The notes under the pieces are model-generated. The model did not search any database and was not told the origin of the DNA. It was given only the letters and a program-made list of their open reading frames with translations. Positions 33,862 to 42,334 of a stretch of DNA of 64,000 nt are shown in pieces; position 1 is the first letter of the stretch; each line of letters begins with the position of its first letter. A program made the translations under genes and the position numbers. Source of the stretch: Sphingobacteriales bacterium (GTDB taxonomy: Bacteria; Bacteroidota; Bacteroidia; Chitinophagales; Chitinophagaceae); contig JACRLZ010000002.1 in NCBI GenBank assembly GCA_016235125.1, positions 496,001-560,000 of the forward strand, read 5' to 3'.

Positions 33862-34881
33862 ATGAAGAAAGTTTCAATAAAGTTTGCAAACTCTACTACA
33901 GATTTATACCTGGCTTATGGTATCAGTCATTTGAAAGAAATTACTGAACAGGCTTCTACTGTCCTGATCACAGACGAAAATGTCTTCAATGCCCACAGCA
34001 AACGATTCAAAGGATGGAACACTATCATATTAAAATCGGGGGAAGAATTTAAAGTGCAGGCAACGGTGGATGCGTTGATTGAAAAGCTGATTGAAATGGA
34101 AGCTGATCGCAAAACAATCCTGGTGGGTGTTGGCGGCGGAGTGATCACAGACATTACAGGTTATGTTGCTTCCGTGTATATGCGGGGAATACGATTTGGT
34201 TTCATCCCTACATCTGTATTGGCATTAGTCGATGCATCCATCGGCGGCAAGAACGGAATTGATGTGGGGATATATAAAAATATGGTGGGGACGATCCATC
34301 AACCGGCATTCATCCTGCATGATATGGTTTTCCTGAATTCATTGCCGCAGGCAGAATGGGAAAATGGTTTTGCTGAGATCATCAAACATGCTTGTATAAG
34401 AGATGCTGCCATGTTTGCTGAATTGGAGAGTAAATCACTGAAACATTACCAAAGCCGTCAGAAATCCATTTGTGAACTGGTGCAGCGTAATGCTCTTATT
34501 AAAATAAAAGTGGTGCAAAAAGATGAGTTTGAAAAAGGAGAGAGACGGTTATTGAATTTTGGGCATACCTTAGGTCATGCTTTGGAAAATCAATATGAAC
34601 TTTCTCATGGCCAGGCTATTTCTATTGGAATGACCTATGCCTGTCATATTTCTGAACAATTGACCGGGTTCAGGCAAACAGAAAGGGTGGTTAACCTTTT
34701 ACAGAAATATAATCTTCCTGCTTACGCTGCTTTTAACAAACAAAAAGTATTTGATGTGCTTAAGATGGATAAGAAGAGGGAAAAGAAGGAAATGAACTAT
34801 GTGCTGCTTGAAAAAATTGGTAAAGGAGTGATGAAATCAATTTCGTTGAAACAGTTGGAAAAGATTCTTCAATACTTATAA
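33862..34881 (+). CDS. aroB: 3-Dehydroquinate synthase
   Basis: AroB cyclises DAHP to 3-dehydroquinate. The 339 residues show VGVGGGVITDITGYVASVYMRG (nucleotide binding), FIPTSVLALVDASIGGKNGID and the metal-site region LLNFGHTLGHALENQ. It lies between aroG-CM and aroA with a 3-bp gap to the next start codon, so they are cotranscribed. Confidence 0.95.
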   Translation: MKKVSIKFANSTTDLYLAYGISHLKEITEQASTVLITDENVFNAHSKRFKGWNTIILKSGEEFKVQATVDALIEKLIEMEADRKTILVGVGGGVITDITGYVASVYMRGIRFGFIPTSVLALVDASIGGKNGIDVGIYKNMVGTIHQPAFILHDMVFLNSLPQAEWENGFAEIIKHACIRDAAMFAELESKSLKHYQSRQKSICELVQRNALIKIKVVQKDEFEKGERRLLNFGHTLGHALENQYELSHGQAISIGMTYACHISEQLTGFRQTERVVNLLQKYNLPAYAAFNKQKVFDVLKMDKKREKKEMNYVLLEKIGKGVMKSISLKQLEKILQYL

Positions 34882-34884
34882 TAA

Positions 34885-36216
34885 GTGATTGCTACAATAC
34901 ATCCATCACAATTAAAAGGGACAGTTAATGCCCCTGCTTCCAAAAGTTCCATGCAAAGGGCTTGTGCTGCTGCGCTTCTTAGACATGGAGAAAGCAAGAT
35001 CAGAAATCCCGGGCATTCTAATGATGATAAAGCGGCGATTGAGATTATAAAAGCTTTGGGCGCAGAGGTTATTTCAACAGATGAAGGACTGATAGTGAAT
35101 AGTAACGGGGTACTGCCAAAGGGAAACGAGATTAATTGTGGTGAAAGTGGACTTGGAATAAGAATGTTCACGCCTTTGGCAGCAATGAGCGATAAGGAAA
35201 TCACAATTAACGGAGAAGGAAGCCTGCTGACAAGGCCGATGAATTTCTTTGATAGTTTTTTTCCGCAGCTGGGAGTAAGTATTCAATCCAATCGTGGTAA
35301 ACTACCATTAAAAATAAAAGGCCCCTTACAGCCATGCAATATTGAAGTGGATGGCTCGTTGAGTTCACAATTTATCACAGGGTTGTTGATGGCTTATGCG
35401 GCCTCCCAAAATCCCTCCGAAGGAGGGACTCTGGACTACGATAGCTCGGTTTTTTCAATAAAAGTTCGCAACCTTAAAAGCAAACCTTACATTGATCTGA
35501 CATTGGATGTAATGAAGAAGTTTGGTTTGAATGTGCCGGAGAACAGAAACTATGAAGAATTTATCTTTCATAATGACTCTTCGAAAATCCCCCTTTCGGG
35601 GGGTGAGGGGGCTTATACCGTAGAAGGTGATTGGAGTGGTGCTGCATTCTTATTAGTTGCGGGAGCCATAGCTGGCCCGATAACTGTAAGAGGACTGGAT
35701 TTAACATCCACGCAGGCCGATAAAAAGATTGTGGATGCTTTGATGGCAGCGAACGCCGGTATTGCCATAGAAGCAAAAGGAATAAAAGTTCATCCAACGC
35801 AGATGAGTGGGTTTGATTTTGATGCAACAGATTGCCCGGATTTGTTTCCTCCATTAGTTGCACTGGCGGCTTATTGCGATGGTACAACAACTATCAGGGG
35901 AGCAAGCCGGTTGATACATAAAGAAAGCAACAGGGCAATGGCACTGCAGGAAGAGTTTGGTAAGATGGGAGTAAAGATTGAATTGCATGGTGATACAATG
36001 ATCATACATGGAGGAAAAAAGGTAAAAGGAGTCAAAGTTCATTCTCATCATGACCACCGTATTGCGATGGCTTGCGCTGTTGCTGCATTAAAAGCAGATG
36101 GCGATACCATGATTGAAGAAGCATTAGCTGTAAAAAAATCATATCCGGATTTTTACAATGATTTGAAAAGCCTCGGCGCATCAGTATCTTTACCTTATCA
36201 ACAATTAAATTTATAA
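34885..36216 (+). CDS. aroA: 3-Phosphoshikimate 1-carboxyvinyltransferase (EPSP synthase)
   Basis: AroA transfers enolpyruvyl from PEP to shikimate-3-phosphate. The 443 residues carry APASKSSMQRA, GESGLGIRMF, the catalytic Asp region DCPDLFPPL and HDHRIAMA. Translation starts at GTG 34885. Two in-frame palindromes interrupt the frame: one encodes the SQNPSEGGTL stretch (near residue 177) and one encodes SKIPLSGGEG (near 236). Both sit in loop-like, Gly/Pro-rich places between conserved blocks, so activity is probably kept. Confidence 0.95.
   Translation: MIATIHPSQLKGTVNAPASKSSMQRACAAALLRHGESKIRNPGHSNDDKAAIEIIKALGAEVISTDEGLIVNSNGVLPKGNEINCGESGLGIRMFTPLAAMSDKEITINGEGSLLTRPMNFFDSFFPQLGVSIQSNRGKLPLKIKGPLQPCNIEVDGSLSSQFITGLLMAYAASQNPSEGGTLDYDSSVFSIKVRNLKSKPYIDLTLDVMKKFGLNVPENRNYEEFIFHNDSSKIPLSGGEGAYTVEGDWSGAAFLLVAGAIAGPITVRGLDLTSTQADKKIVDALMAANAGIAIEAKGIKVHPTQMSGFDFDATDCPDLFPPLVALAAYCDGTTTIRGASRLIHKESNRAMALQEEFGKMGVKIELHGDTMIIHGGKKVKGVKVHSHHDHRIAMACAVAALKADGDTMIEEALAVKKSYPDFYNDLKSLGASVSLPYQQLNL
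35412..35428. repeat. In-frame palindrome in aroA (copy 1)
   Basis: TCCCTCC-GAA-GGAGGGA: perfect 7-bp arms with a 3-base loop, translated within NPSEGGT. Confidence 0.75.
35587..35604. repeat. In-frame palindrome in aroA (copy 2)
   Basis: ATCCCCC-TTTC-GGGGGGT: 7-bp arms (one wobble) with a 4-base loop, followed by GAGGGGG. Translated within KIPLSGGEG. Confidence 0.75.
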
Positions 36217-36219
36217 GTC

Positions 36220-37254
36220 TTGAACTCATTCGGCCGCATATTCCGCATTTCCATATTCGGTGAATCGCATGGCGAATCGGTTGGTATTGTTATTGACGGA
36301 TGCCCGGCAGGATTGTCATTAGCAGTTGAAGATTTTCTGCCTGACTTGGAAAGAAGAAAAGGCGGTACACAAAAAGGAACCACACCAAGACAGGAAGAAG
36401 ATATACCCATCTTTAAGAGTGGCATTTTCAATAATAGAACGACCGGAGCACCCATCACCCTTTTATTTGAAAACAAAAATATTCGTAGCAGTGACTATGA
36501 AAAGCAAAGGGATGTGCCAAGACCGGGTCATGCAGATTTTGTGGCAAGAAAAAAGTTTGGAGGCAATGAAGATTATCGGGGGAGTGGTCATTTCAGCGGC
36601 AGGCTAACGGTGGCATTAGTAGCGGCTGGAATTATTGCAAAGAAATTATTGGGACATGCCCCGACCTCACCCCAAACTCCCTCCCAGGGAGGGGAAATAA
36701 AAATATCTTCATCCATTTTAGAAATAGGCGCTGAGAAAGACTTGGAAAAAGGCCTGCAGAAAGCAGTTGATGCAAAAGATTCAATCGGTGGCATTATCGA
36801 ATGCCGGGTAAATGGTTTGCCGGTTGGTTTAGGTGAACCTTTCTTTGATTCTGCTGAATCTTTACTTGGTCATATTGTGTTTGCCATCCCCGCTGTTCGT
36901 GGTATTGAATTCGGAACCGGTTTTGCTGCTGCAAAAATGTTTGGCAGCCAGCATAATGATGCTATTGAAAACATGCAGGGCAAAACAAGAACCAATCATG
37001 CCGGTGGAATTGTAGGCGGATTGACCAATGGAAATGAACTGGTATTCCGCATTGCCATCAAACCAACATCATCCACGCCAAAAGAACAAACAACATTGAA
37101 CTGGGAGACAGAAAAAGTTGAAAAAGTTTCTGTTAAAGGCCGCCATGACTTGTGCATTGCTTTAAGAGTTCCGGTAATACTTGAAGCAGTCACAGCGATT
37201 ATTCTTGCCGATTTAATGTTGATGGAACAAAAAATCAAAAGAGTATTAACCTAA
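36220..37254 (+). CDS. aroC: Chorismate synthase
   Basis: AroC makes chorismate from EPSP with reduced FMN. The 344 residues have the N-terminal signature GRIFRISIFGESHGESVGI, RPGHADF, GSGHFSGRLT and GSQHNDAI. The start is TTG 36220, three bases after the aroA stop. A palindrome-containing segment (about 36661-36694) encodes APTSPQTPSQGGE, an apparent in-frame insertion in a surface loop (near residues 148-158). Confidence 0.95.
   Translation: MNSFGRIFRISIFGESHGESVGIVIDGCPAGLSLAVEDFLPDLERRKGGTQKGTTPRQEEDIPIFKSGIFNNRTTGAPITLLFENKNIRSSDYEKQRDVPRPGHADFVARKKFGGNEDYRGSGHFSGRLTVALVAAGIIAKKLLGHAPTSPQTPSQGGEIKISSSILEIGAEKDLEKGLQKAVDAKDSIGGIIECRVNGLPVGLGEPFFDSAESLLGHIVFAIPAVRGIEFGTGFAAAKMFGSQHNDAIENMQGKTRTNHAGGIVGGLTNGNELVFRIAIKPTSSTPKEQTTLNWETEKVEKVSVKGRHDLCIALRVPVILEAVTAIILADLMLMEQKIKRVLT
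36679..36693. repeat. In-frame palindrome in aroC
   Basis: CCCTCCC-A-GGGAGGG: perfect 7-bp arms around one base. The preceding CCTCACCCC resembles the spacing seen in dispersed Bacteroidota repeats of the CCCCTAACCCCC type. Confidence 0.75.
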
Positions 37255-37271
37255 AATCCCTAAAGGGGTTT
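37254..37271. repeat. Palindrome after aroC
   Basis: AAATCCC-TAAA-GGGGTTT: 7-bp arms with one wobble in the gap between aroC and the DUF952 gene. No T-tract follows. Confidence 0.6.
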
Positions 37272-37278
37272 ATCGAAT

Positions 37279-37578
37279 ATGCCTATAATTTATCATGTCA
37301 CTCCAGCAGCGGAATGGAATGTTGCCAAACAGAAAGGCTTCTATGAACATCTTTCATTAATTGATGAAGGCTTTATACATTGTTCACAGGAACATCAGGT
37401 TGCCGGGGTGCTGGAAAGATATTTTGCCGGAAAAACTGACTTGGTAAAACTTACAATTGATACTGATAAGCTTACCAGCAAATTTGTATTTGACTGGTCT
37501 CCATCAACGGCTGATACATTTCCTCATGTTTACGGGCCGATAAATATTGATGCAGTGATTGATGTTATTGCTTTATAA
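37279..37578 (+). CDS. DUF952 family protein
   Basis: A 99-residue protein of the DUF952 family: IYHVTPAAEWNVAKQKG at the start, DEGFIHCSQEHQV in the middle and FPHVYGPINIDAVI at the end. The fold recalls ADP-ribosyl-transferase-like or glutathione S-transferase-associated domains, but no function is established. It ends the aromatic operon and overlaps the next gene tail to tail by 6 bp. Confidence 0.85.
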   Translation: MPIIYHVTPAAEWNVAKQKGFYEHLSLIDEGFIHCSQEHQVAGVLERYFAGKTDLVKLTIDTDKLTSKFVFDWSPSTADTFPHVYGPINIDAVIDVIAL

Positions 37579-38301
37579 TTCTTTTTTCAATTTCTTAAAA
37601 TCAATATCCAGTATTTCAAACCTGCCTCCATCGACAAGATAATAATGCCACCACTCGGTTTCAAAAGCTTTAAAACCATACTTCTCCATGGTTGATTTCA
37701 GCAATTCACGGTTTTGCAACACTTCTTCGGGCAGCCTGGTAAAAGTGTGATGGGCCGTGTCAGAAAAATTATCGAAGCCGGTTCCCATGTCTAATTCTTT
37801 ACCCGTTTTCAAATTGATAATTGTCAGGTCAACTGCAATGCCCCGGTTATGCCCGCTGCCTTTGGCGGGGTTGGCTACATACCTTTTATCATGTACAAGT
37901 TCCCAGAATTTTACAGTAACTGAATAAGGACGGTAGACATCAAATATTTTTAGACCGAGTCCGTTCTGGCTCAATTCCTCCTGTATTTTTTGTAAGGCAA
38001 TCGCAGCCGGTAACCTCATAAAGGTGATGCTGGTGTTTTCCGGATACATCAACCTCTGCATGAAGTTGTTTGTTGTGGCATATCGCAGGTCATAAACAAT
38101 ATCCGGGATCAGGGTTTTTAATTCAACCAATTTTTTTGTTGAATCTTTCTTTACCTGTTTTTTATAAACTCTGTATTTAGCGGTTACCGCAGGCCGGCTA
38201 TACCCTGAATCTTGTGCCGCTGTGGAAACAAAGATGAGTGTTGAAAAAATAATCAGAGCCGGACGCTTTATATAAAAACGATTTCTTATTTTGTTAATCA
38301 T
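37573..38301 (-). CDS. M15 family D-alanyl-D-alanine dipeptidase (VanX/DdpX-like)
   Basis: A zinc peptidase that splits D-Ala-D-Ala. About 242 residues from ATG 38301 (MINKIRNRF), with a signal peptide ending near STAAQD. The zinc and catalytic residues are seen in VYRPYSVTVKFWELV, SGHNRGIAVDLTI (His and Asp) and the terminal EWWHYYL (Glu and His). An exported form suggests periplasmic peptidoglycan turnover rather than vancomycin resistance. The longer frame to 38358 would put 19 residues before the signal peptide. Confidence 0.88.
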   Translation of the reverse strand: MINKIRNRFYIKRPALIIFSTLIFVSTAAQDSGYSRPAVTAKYRVYKKQVKKDSTKKLVELKTLIPDIVYDLRYATTNNFMQRLMYPENTSITFMRLPAAIALQKIQEELSQNGLGLKIFDVYRPYSVTVKFWELVHDKRYVANPAKGSGHNRGIAVDLTIINLKTGKELDMGTGFDNFSDTAHHTFTRLPEEVLQNRELLKSTMEKYGFKAFETEWWHYYLVDGGRFEILDIDFKKLKKEL

Positions 38302-38360
38302 ATTTTCTTTTCTCAGGTAAATTAGTGAAAAGAGAATACATTTTCTGCCACACTCCATTT

Positions 38361-40052
38361 ATGAGGTCACCCAGGCTGATATTTTTACAAGTTTCCGGCT
38401 CCTTATGCCTTCTTTTATTTATTGCATGCAATAATAAAGGCACCGGGAAAAATGATGCTATAGCAAATACGCCACAGCAGCTGCAGGCTAAGGTTACGGA
38501 TATCATAAGGTCATATTTAGACGAGGCTTTGGATAACAAAGGCCTTTTGCCGGATTCGACATTGCTTACACAGGTCCGTATTGTCAACCTGGTTTATAAA
38601 AGCAAAGACTTTAATTCCTTTTGGTGCAAGGAGGAAAACTGGCTGCCTTCCGGCGATTCGATGCATCAGTTTATAAACAATGCAAAACTTTTTGGATTAT
38701 TTCCCGAAGACTATCATCTGAACGATTTAGATCCAATAAGGCAAAAATTTTTTAGTGACAGCCTTGGCAAATCAGACAGGAAAAACGCAATCCTGTGGGC
38801 AAAAGCTGATATGATGCTGACAGATGCTTTTATCCGGGCAATAAAGGACGTAAAACTTGGCAGACTTCCAAAGGATAGTATTACCCTTCGAAAAGATTCT
38901 GTGTTGTCCGACTCATTTTATCTTGTTCAGTTTGATTTATTGAATCAATCCAGTTCCGTGAATACACTGATGTCTTCGCTGGAGCCAAAACAAAGAGGTT
39001 ATCAGATGCTCAAGAAAGGGATACAGGAATTCCTTGACGGTGCCGGCAATAAAGAATTTACCATAGTGCCTCCCCCCGGAAAGGATATGGCCAACTTCAG
39101 AAAAGCATTGCAAAAACGATTATACGAAGAAGGGTTTATAACTACGGATAGTGTGGCTGTCGATTCGGCCCAGCTGGCCCAGGCAGTAAAAAAGTTTCAG
39201 GAGAAAAAAGGAATTACGGTTGACGGAAAGGCCGGTGAAGGAACTGTGAGGATGCTGAATATGAGTGACAGGGAAAAATTCATCCGCATTGCGATCAGTA
39301 TGGATAAATACAAGATGTTGCCGGAAAAAATGCCTTCCAAATATATTTGGGTGAACCTTCCCGGTTTTCAGATGCAGTTGATGGTAGATGATTCAGTGAA
39401 AATTTCTTCAAAAGTCATTTGCGGCAAACCCAAAACGAGAACTCCGGTACTTACCAGTGCAGTTTCTGAACTTATCACCTATCCGCAATGGGTGCCTCCT
39501 CCAAGCATCATTCAAAAGGAGATATTGCCGGCCGTGAAAAAGAACCCTGGCTATCTTGAAAAAAAAGGATTCAGCCTGTTGGATTCAAAGGGTGAGGAGG
39601 TAGATCCTTTTTCGGTTGACTGGTCGCAGTACAGCAAAGCTATACCATACAGAGTGGTACAGGGCAGCGGCGATGCCAATGCTTTGGGCATAATGAAATT
39701 TGTTTTTGCCAACAAATATTCAGTGTATCTGCATGATACAAACCAGCGGTATTTATTCGGCCAGACCAATCGTTCATTAAGCCATGGCTGTGTACGGGTG
39801 CAGGAATGGGAAAAACTTGCTTTTTACCTTTTGCGAAACGACAGCATTGCTTCGGGCAGCAGATCATCCCGGTCAGATTCTGTAAAAACATGGCTGCAAA
39901 AAAAACAGAAACGAAGTATAGCTTTGAAAAGCAGGATGCCGGTATTTATCCGTTACTTCACCTGTGAGGGAACCGGTAACGGGATTGAATTTTATGATGA
40001 TATTTATGGCGATGATAAAATGCTGAGAGAAAAGTATTTCGCCACGAAATAA
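38361..40052 (+). CDS. L,D-transpeptidase family lipoprotein (YcbB/LdtD-like)
   Basis: A murein L,D-transpeptidase of about 563 residues. The signal ends in LLFIAC, a lipobox. An N-terminal scaffold region is followed by a peptidoglycan-binding domain (AVKKFQEKKGITVDGKAGEGTVRMLN, about 285-315) and the YkuD catalytic domain with SLSHGCVRVQ, whose Cys is the nucleophile. I chose ATG 38361; GTG 38325 would add 12 residues in front of the signal. It diverges from the VanX-like gene, another cell-wall enzyme. Confidence 0.9.
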   Translation: MRSPRLIFLQVSGSLCLLLFIACNNKGTGKNDAIANTPQQLQAKVTDIIRSYLDEALDNKGLLPDSTLLTQVRIVNLVYKSKDFNSFWCKEENWLPSGDSMHQFINNAKLFGLFPEDYHLNDLDPIRQKFFSDSLGKSDRKNAILWAKADMMLTDAFIRAIKDVKLGRLPKDSITLRKDSVLSDSFYLVQFDLLNQSSSVNTLMSSLEPKQRGYQMLKKGIQEFLDGAGNKEFTIVPPPGKDMANFRKALQKRLYEEGFITTDSVAVDSAQLAQAVKKFQEKKGITVDGKAGEGTVRMLNMSDREKFIRIAISMDKYKMLPEKMPSKYIWVNLPGFQMQLMVDDSVKISSKVICGKPKTRTPVLTSAVSELITYPQWVPPPSIIQKEILPAVKKNPGYLEKKGFSLLDSKGEEVDPFSVDWSQYSKAIPYRVVQGSGDANALGIMKFVFANKYSVYLHDTNQRYLFGQTNRSLSHGCVRVQEWEKLAFYLLRNDSIASGSRSSRSDSVKTWLQKKQKRSIALKSRMPVFIRYFTCEGTGNGIEFYDDIYGDDKMLREKYFATK

Positions 40053-40174
40053 TGCTGAAAATGGGCTAATGGCATGCGGAGAAATGGCAAATCAGTATTT
40101 TGGGGAAAAAGAAAGCCCTCCAATGCTGTGAATATGAACTAAATAATTTATTTTCGGATATTGAACTTAGCCGT

Positions 40175-40182
40175 TATTTTTG
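40175..40182 (+). promoter_or_regulatory. -7 element of the OmpA-like gene
   Basis: TATTTTTG matches TAnnTTTG, about 28 bases ahead of ATG 40211. Confidence 0.45.
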
Positions 40183-40210
40183 TTCAGATTTAAAACCAAA
40201 CTATCTCTTT

Positions 40211-41569
40211 ATGAAGAAGATATTTTCTGTATTATTTGCATTATACCTGCTTGCACCCGCCGGCTATGGTCAAAAGGAAAATTATATCAGGCCTAAGGCT
40301 GTTGGTGTTAGCTTCTTTTTGAATGATTTCATCACTGCAAACAGAATACGTACCACATCATTAAGCTCGGTACTTAGCAGTAAGCGGTTTGCGAGATTGA
40401 GAGAGATGTCTCCGGGACTTGCACTTCATTATTTCAAGGGGCTAACAAATCATGTTGATTTCGCTGCTTCCCTCGGAGGTTCTTTTGTTAATTATCCCAT
40501 GCCAAACAAGATTTTTTTCAACGATCATTTTTTGTTGAATGCAAGTGCTGCTGTAAACCTCAAAATGACCACTGAGAAGTATTGGGTTCAGCCTTATATC
40601 ACTGCGGGAGTTGCTGCGCACAAATTCAGAAAATATTACGGGGCTACCATGCCTTTGGGTTTAGGTCTGAAAGTAAACTTCTTTGATGAAGCTCATTTAT
40701 TCGTCACTTCTACTTACAGTGTTCCCATTACAGTTGAAACAGCAAACTATCATTTTACACACAGCATCGGTATTGCCGGTGTGCTTAAGAAAAAAGCTCC
40801 CAAGGTAATTCCGCCGCCTCCGCCGCCCCCTCCTCCTCCAAGCGACAGGGATAAGGATGGTATTATTGATGATGAAGACAAATGTCCCGATGTTTTTGGC
40901 CTTGCCCGCTATCAGGGCTGCCCGATACCTGACAGGGATAAAGATGGCATAAATGATGAAGAAGATAAATGCCCTGATGTACCCGGTCTTGCCCGCTACC
41001 AGGGTTGTCCGATTCCTGATACTGATAAAGACGGTATAAATGATGAGGAAGATAAATGTCCTACTGTTCCGGGAGTTGCCCGTTACCAGGGTTGTCCTGT
41101 ACCGGATACGGATGGTGACGGTGTAAATGATGAAGAAGACAGATGTATCACTATCCCGGGTCCGAAAGAGAACTTCGGATGTCCGATCATACCTGAAGAG
41201 ATCAAAAAGAGAGTTGAAGTAGCTGCGAAAAACATCCTGTTTATAACCGGAAGCGCCAAGCTGCAAAAATCATCGTTCAAAGGTCTGAATGACGTTGCTA
41301 AGATTATGACCGAGAATCCGGAAATGAAACTTCAGATTGACGGTCATACAGACTGGGTCGGTTCAGAAGAGTATAACCAGAAGTTGAGTGATGACAGAGC
41401 CGCTTCGGTAAGAAGCTATATTGTCAGCAAGGGAATTGACGCAAGCCGCATTACATCTGCCGGTCATGGTGAAACCATGCCGATTGCAACTAATAATACA
41501 GCTGCCGGTCGTCAGCAAAACCGCCGTGTTGAAATGAAGCTCAGTTATTATATTACCGAAGTGAAATAA
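40211..41569 (+). CDS. OmpA family outer membrane protein with TSP type 3 repeats
   Basis: The 452-residue protein starts at ATG 40211 with a signal peptide (cut near PAGYGQ). Residues about 20-190 look like an N-terminal beta-barrel, then a run of Pro (about 198-208) and four calcium-binding thrombospondin type 3 repeats (from 40844). The OmpA C-terminal domain (about 340-450) shows NILFITGSAKL, QIDGHTDWVG and QQNRRVEMKL and should bind peptidoglycan. It anchors outer membrane to cell wall. The longer frame from 40100 is not supported. Confidence 0.92.
   Translation: MKKIFSVLFALYLLAPAGYGQKENYIRPKAVGVSFFLNDFITANRIRTTSLSSVLSSKRFARLREMSPGLALHYFKGLTNHVDFAASLGGSFVNYPMPNKIFFNDHFLLNASAAVNLKMTTEKYWVQPYITAGVAAHKFRKYYGATMPLGLGLKVNFFDEAHLFVTSTYSVPITVETANYHFTHSIGIAGVLKKKAPKVIPPPPPPPPPPSDRDKDGIIDDEDKCPDVFGLARYQGCPIPDRDKDGINDEEDKCPDVPGLARYQGCPIPDTDKDGINDEEDKCPTVPGVARYQGCPVPDTDGDGVNDEEDRCITIPGPKENFGCPIIPEEIKKRVEVAAKNILFITGSAKLQKSSFKGLNDVAKIMTENPEMKLQIDGHTDWVGSEEYNQKLSDDRAASVRSYIVSKGIDASRITSAGHGETMPIATNNTAAGRQQNRRVEMKLSYYITEVK
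40844..41191 (+). repeat. Four 87-bp tandem TSP3 repeats
   Basis: Units start at 40844, 40931, 41018 and 41105, each 29 codons (DxDKDGIxDEEDKCPxVxGLARYQGCPIP). The fourth diverges in its second half. They encode Asp-rich Ca2+-binding motifs. Confidence 0.9.
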
Positions 41570-41593
41570 TAAACGGACTAGTAATAATATTAA

Positions 41594-41622
41594 AACCCTC
41601 TGGTTTCCCAGAGGGTTTTTTT
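41594..41622 (+). terminator. Rho-independent terminator
   Basis: AACCCTCTG and CAGAGGGTT enclose a 6-base loop, followed by T7. Ends the OmpA-like gene. Confidence 0.95.
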
Positions 41623-41629
41623 GCTTTCA

Positions 41630-42172
41630 TCAGAATTTTACATACTCAGCTATCAATCTTTTATCAAGTCCTTTCTTTCTCGCCTTCTTCGCTTGCCATC
41701 TCAATATAAATTCAAAAATACTTCGCCAACCGGGCAGATTACTCTCGCTGATGTCAAACAGCCAGGCAAGAACTAACTTATCTCTTGGAAAACCGTTGGG
41801 ACTGCATTGCCCGTCTCTTGCAAGTCCGTAACCGATCTGCAAGGATTTTTCGAAACCTCTGCTGGCAGGTTTTAATTCAACACGGAACTTGCAGAGCTTA
41901 CCACTCCTGTTTCTGAAAAGGTGATTGATGTTTGGATTTGCCGTTGCAGATTCACCGGTTTTTAATGTATGAATAGTTTTTCCCAATTGTACCTGCACTT
42001 CGCCTTCAAGGCATTCAAAACTCTCGGAATAGGTTTTGTGATAATGCAATCCTACTCCTCCACCATTAGCCAGTTCCACTTCCACCAAAGTACATTGGCC
42101 ATTGGTATCAGCATCGGTTTTTAGAAATGTAACAGTATCTTTTTGTATCGGGTTATAAATTTTTCTTTCCAT
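41630..42172 (-). CDS. Cupin domain protein
   Basis: A 180-residue protein whose first 105 residues form a cupin barrel: GLHYHKTYSESFECLEGEVQVQLG (first motif, His and Glu) and INHLFRNRSGKLCKFRVELKPA (second motif). The tail (WRSIFEFILRWQAKKARKKGLDKRL) is basic and may contact membrane or nucleic acid. Family members bind metals or small ligands; no specific role can be given. It lies convergent to the OmpA-like gene and divergent from fusA. Confidence 0.8.
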   Translation of the reverse strand: MERKIYNPIQKDTVTFLKTDADTNGQCTLVEVELANGGGVGLHYHKTYSESFECLEGEVQVQLGKTIHTLKTGESATANPNINHLFRNRSGKLCKFRVELKPASRGFEKSLQIGYGLARDGQCSPNGFPRDKLVLAWLFDISESNLPGWRSIFEFILRWQAKKARKKGLDKRLIAEYVKF

Positions 42173-42248
42173 AGATAGAATTTACGATAACTGAAAATAA
42201 AGGGATTTTTTATTCTTAGTTGCGTTGATAAGGGGGCCGGATTTCCTT

Positions 42249-42257
42249 TTATCCACA
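42249..42257 (+). promoter_or_regulatory. DnaA-box-like site upstream of fusA
   Basis: TTATCCACA fits TTWTNCACA exactly, about 48 bases before the fusA -7 element. A variant (TTGTCCACA) sits at 46988-46996 upstream of rpsJ at the same spacing. Function is inferred only from motif and spacing. Confidence 0.35.
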
Positions 42258-42304
42258 ACCTTCATGAAGGCCAGATTAAGTCATAATTTTTCAGCCTTTT
42301 CCCT

Positions 42305-42312
42305 TACCTTTG
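42305..42312 (+). promoter_or_regulatory. fusA -7 element
   Basis: TACCTTTG matches TAnnTTTG, 22 bases ahead of the fusA ATG at 42335. No TTG at the expected -33 distance. Confidence 0.6.
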
Positions 42313-42334
42313 CGCCTCCAAATTATAAAGCGAA

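Noticed and set aside
40844..41191. CRISPR-like array
   Set aside because: The 87-bp periodicity is in frame and encodes TSP3 Ca2+-binding repeats of the OmpA-like protein.
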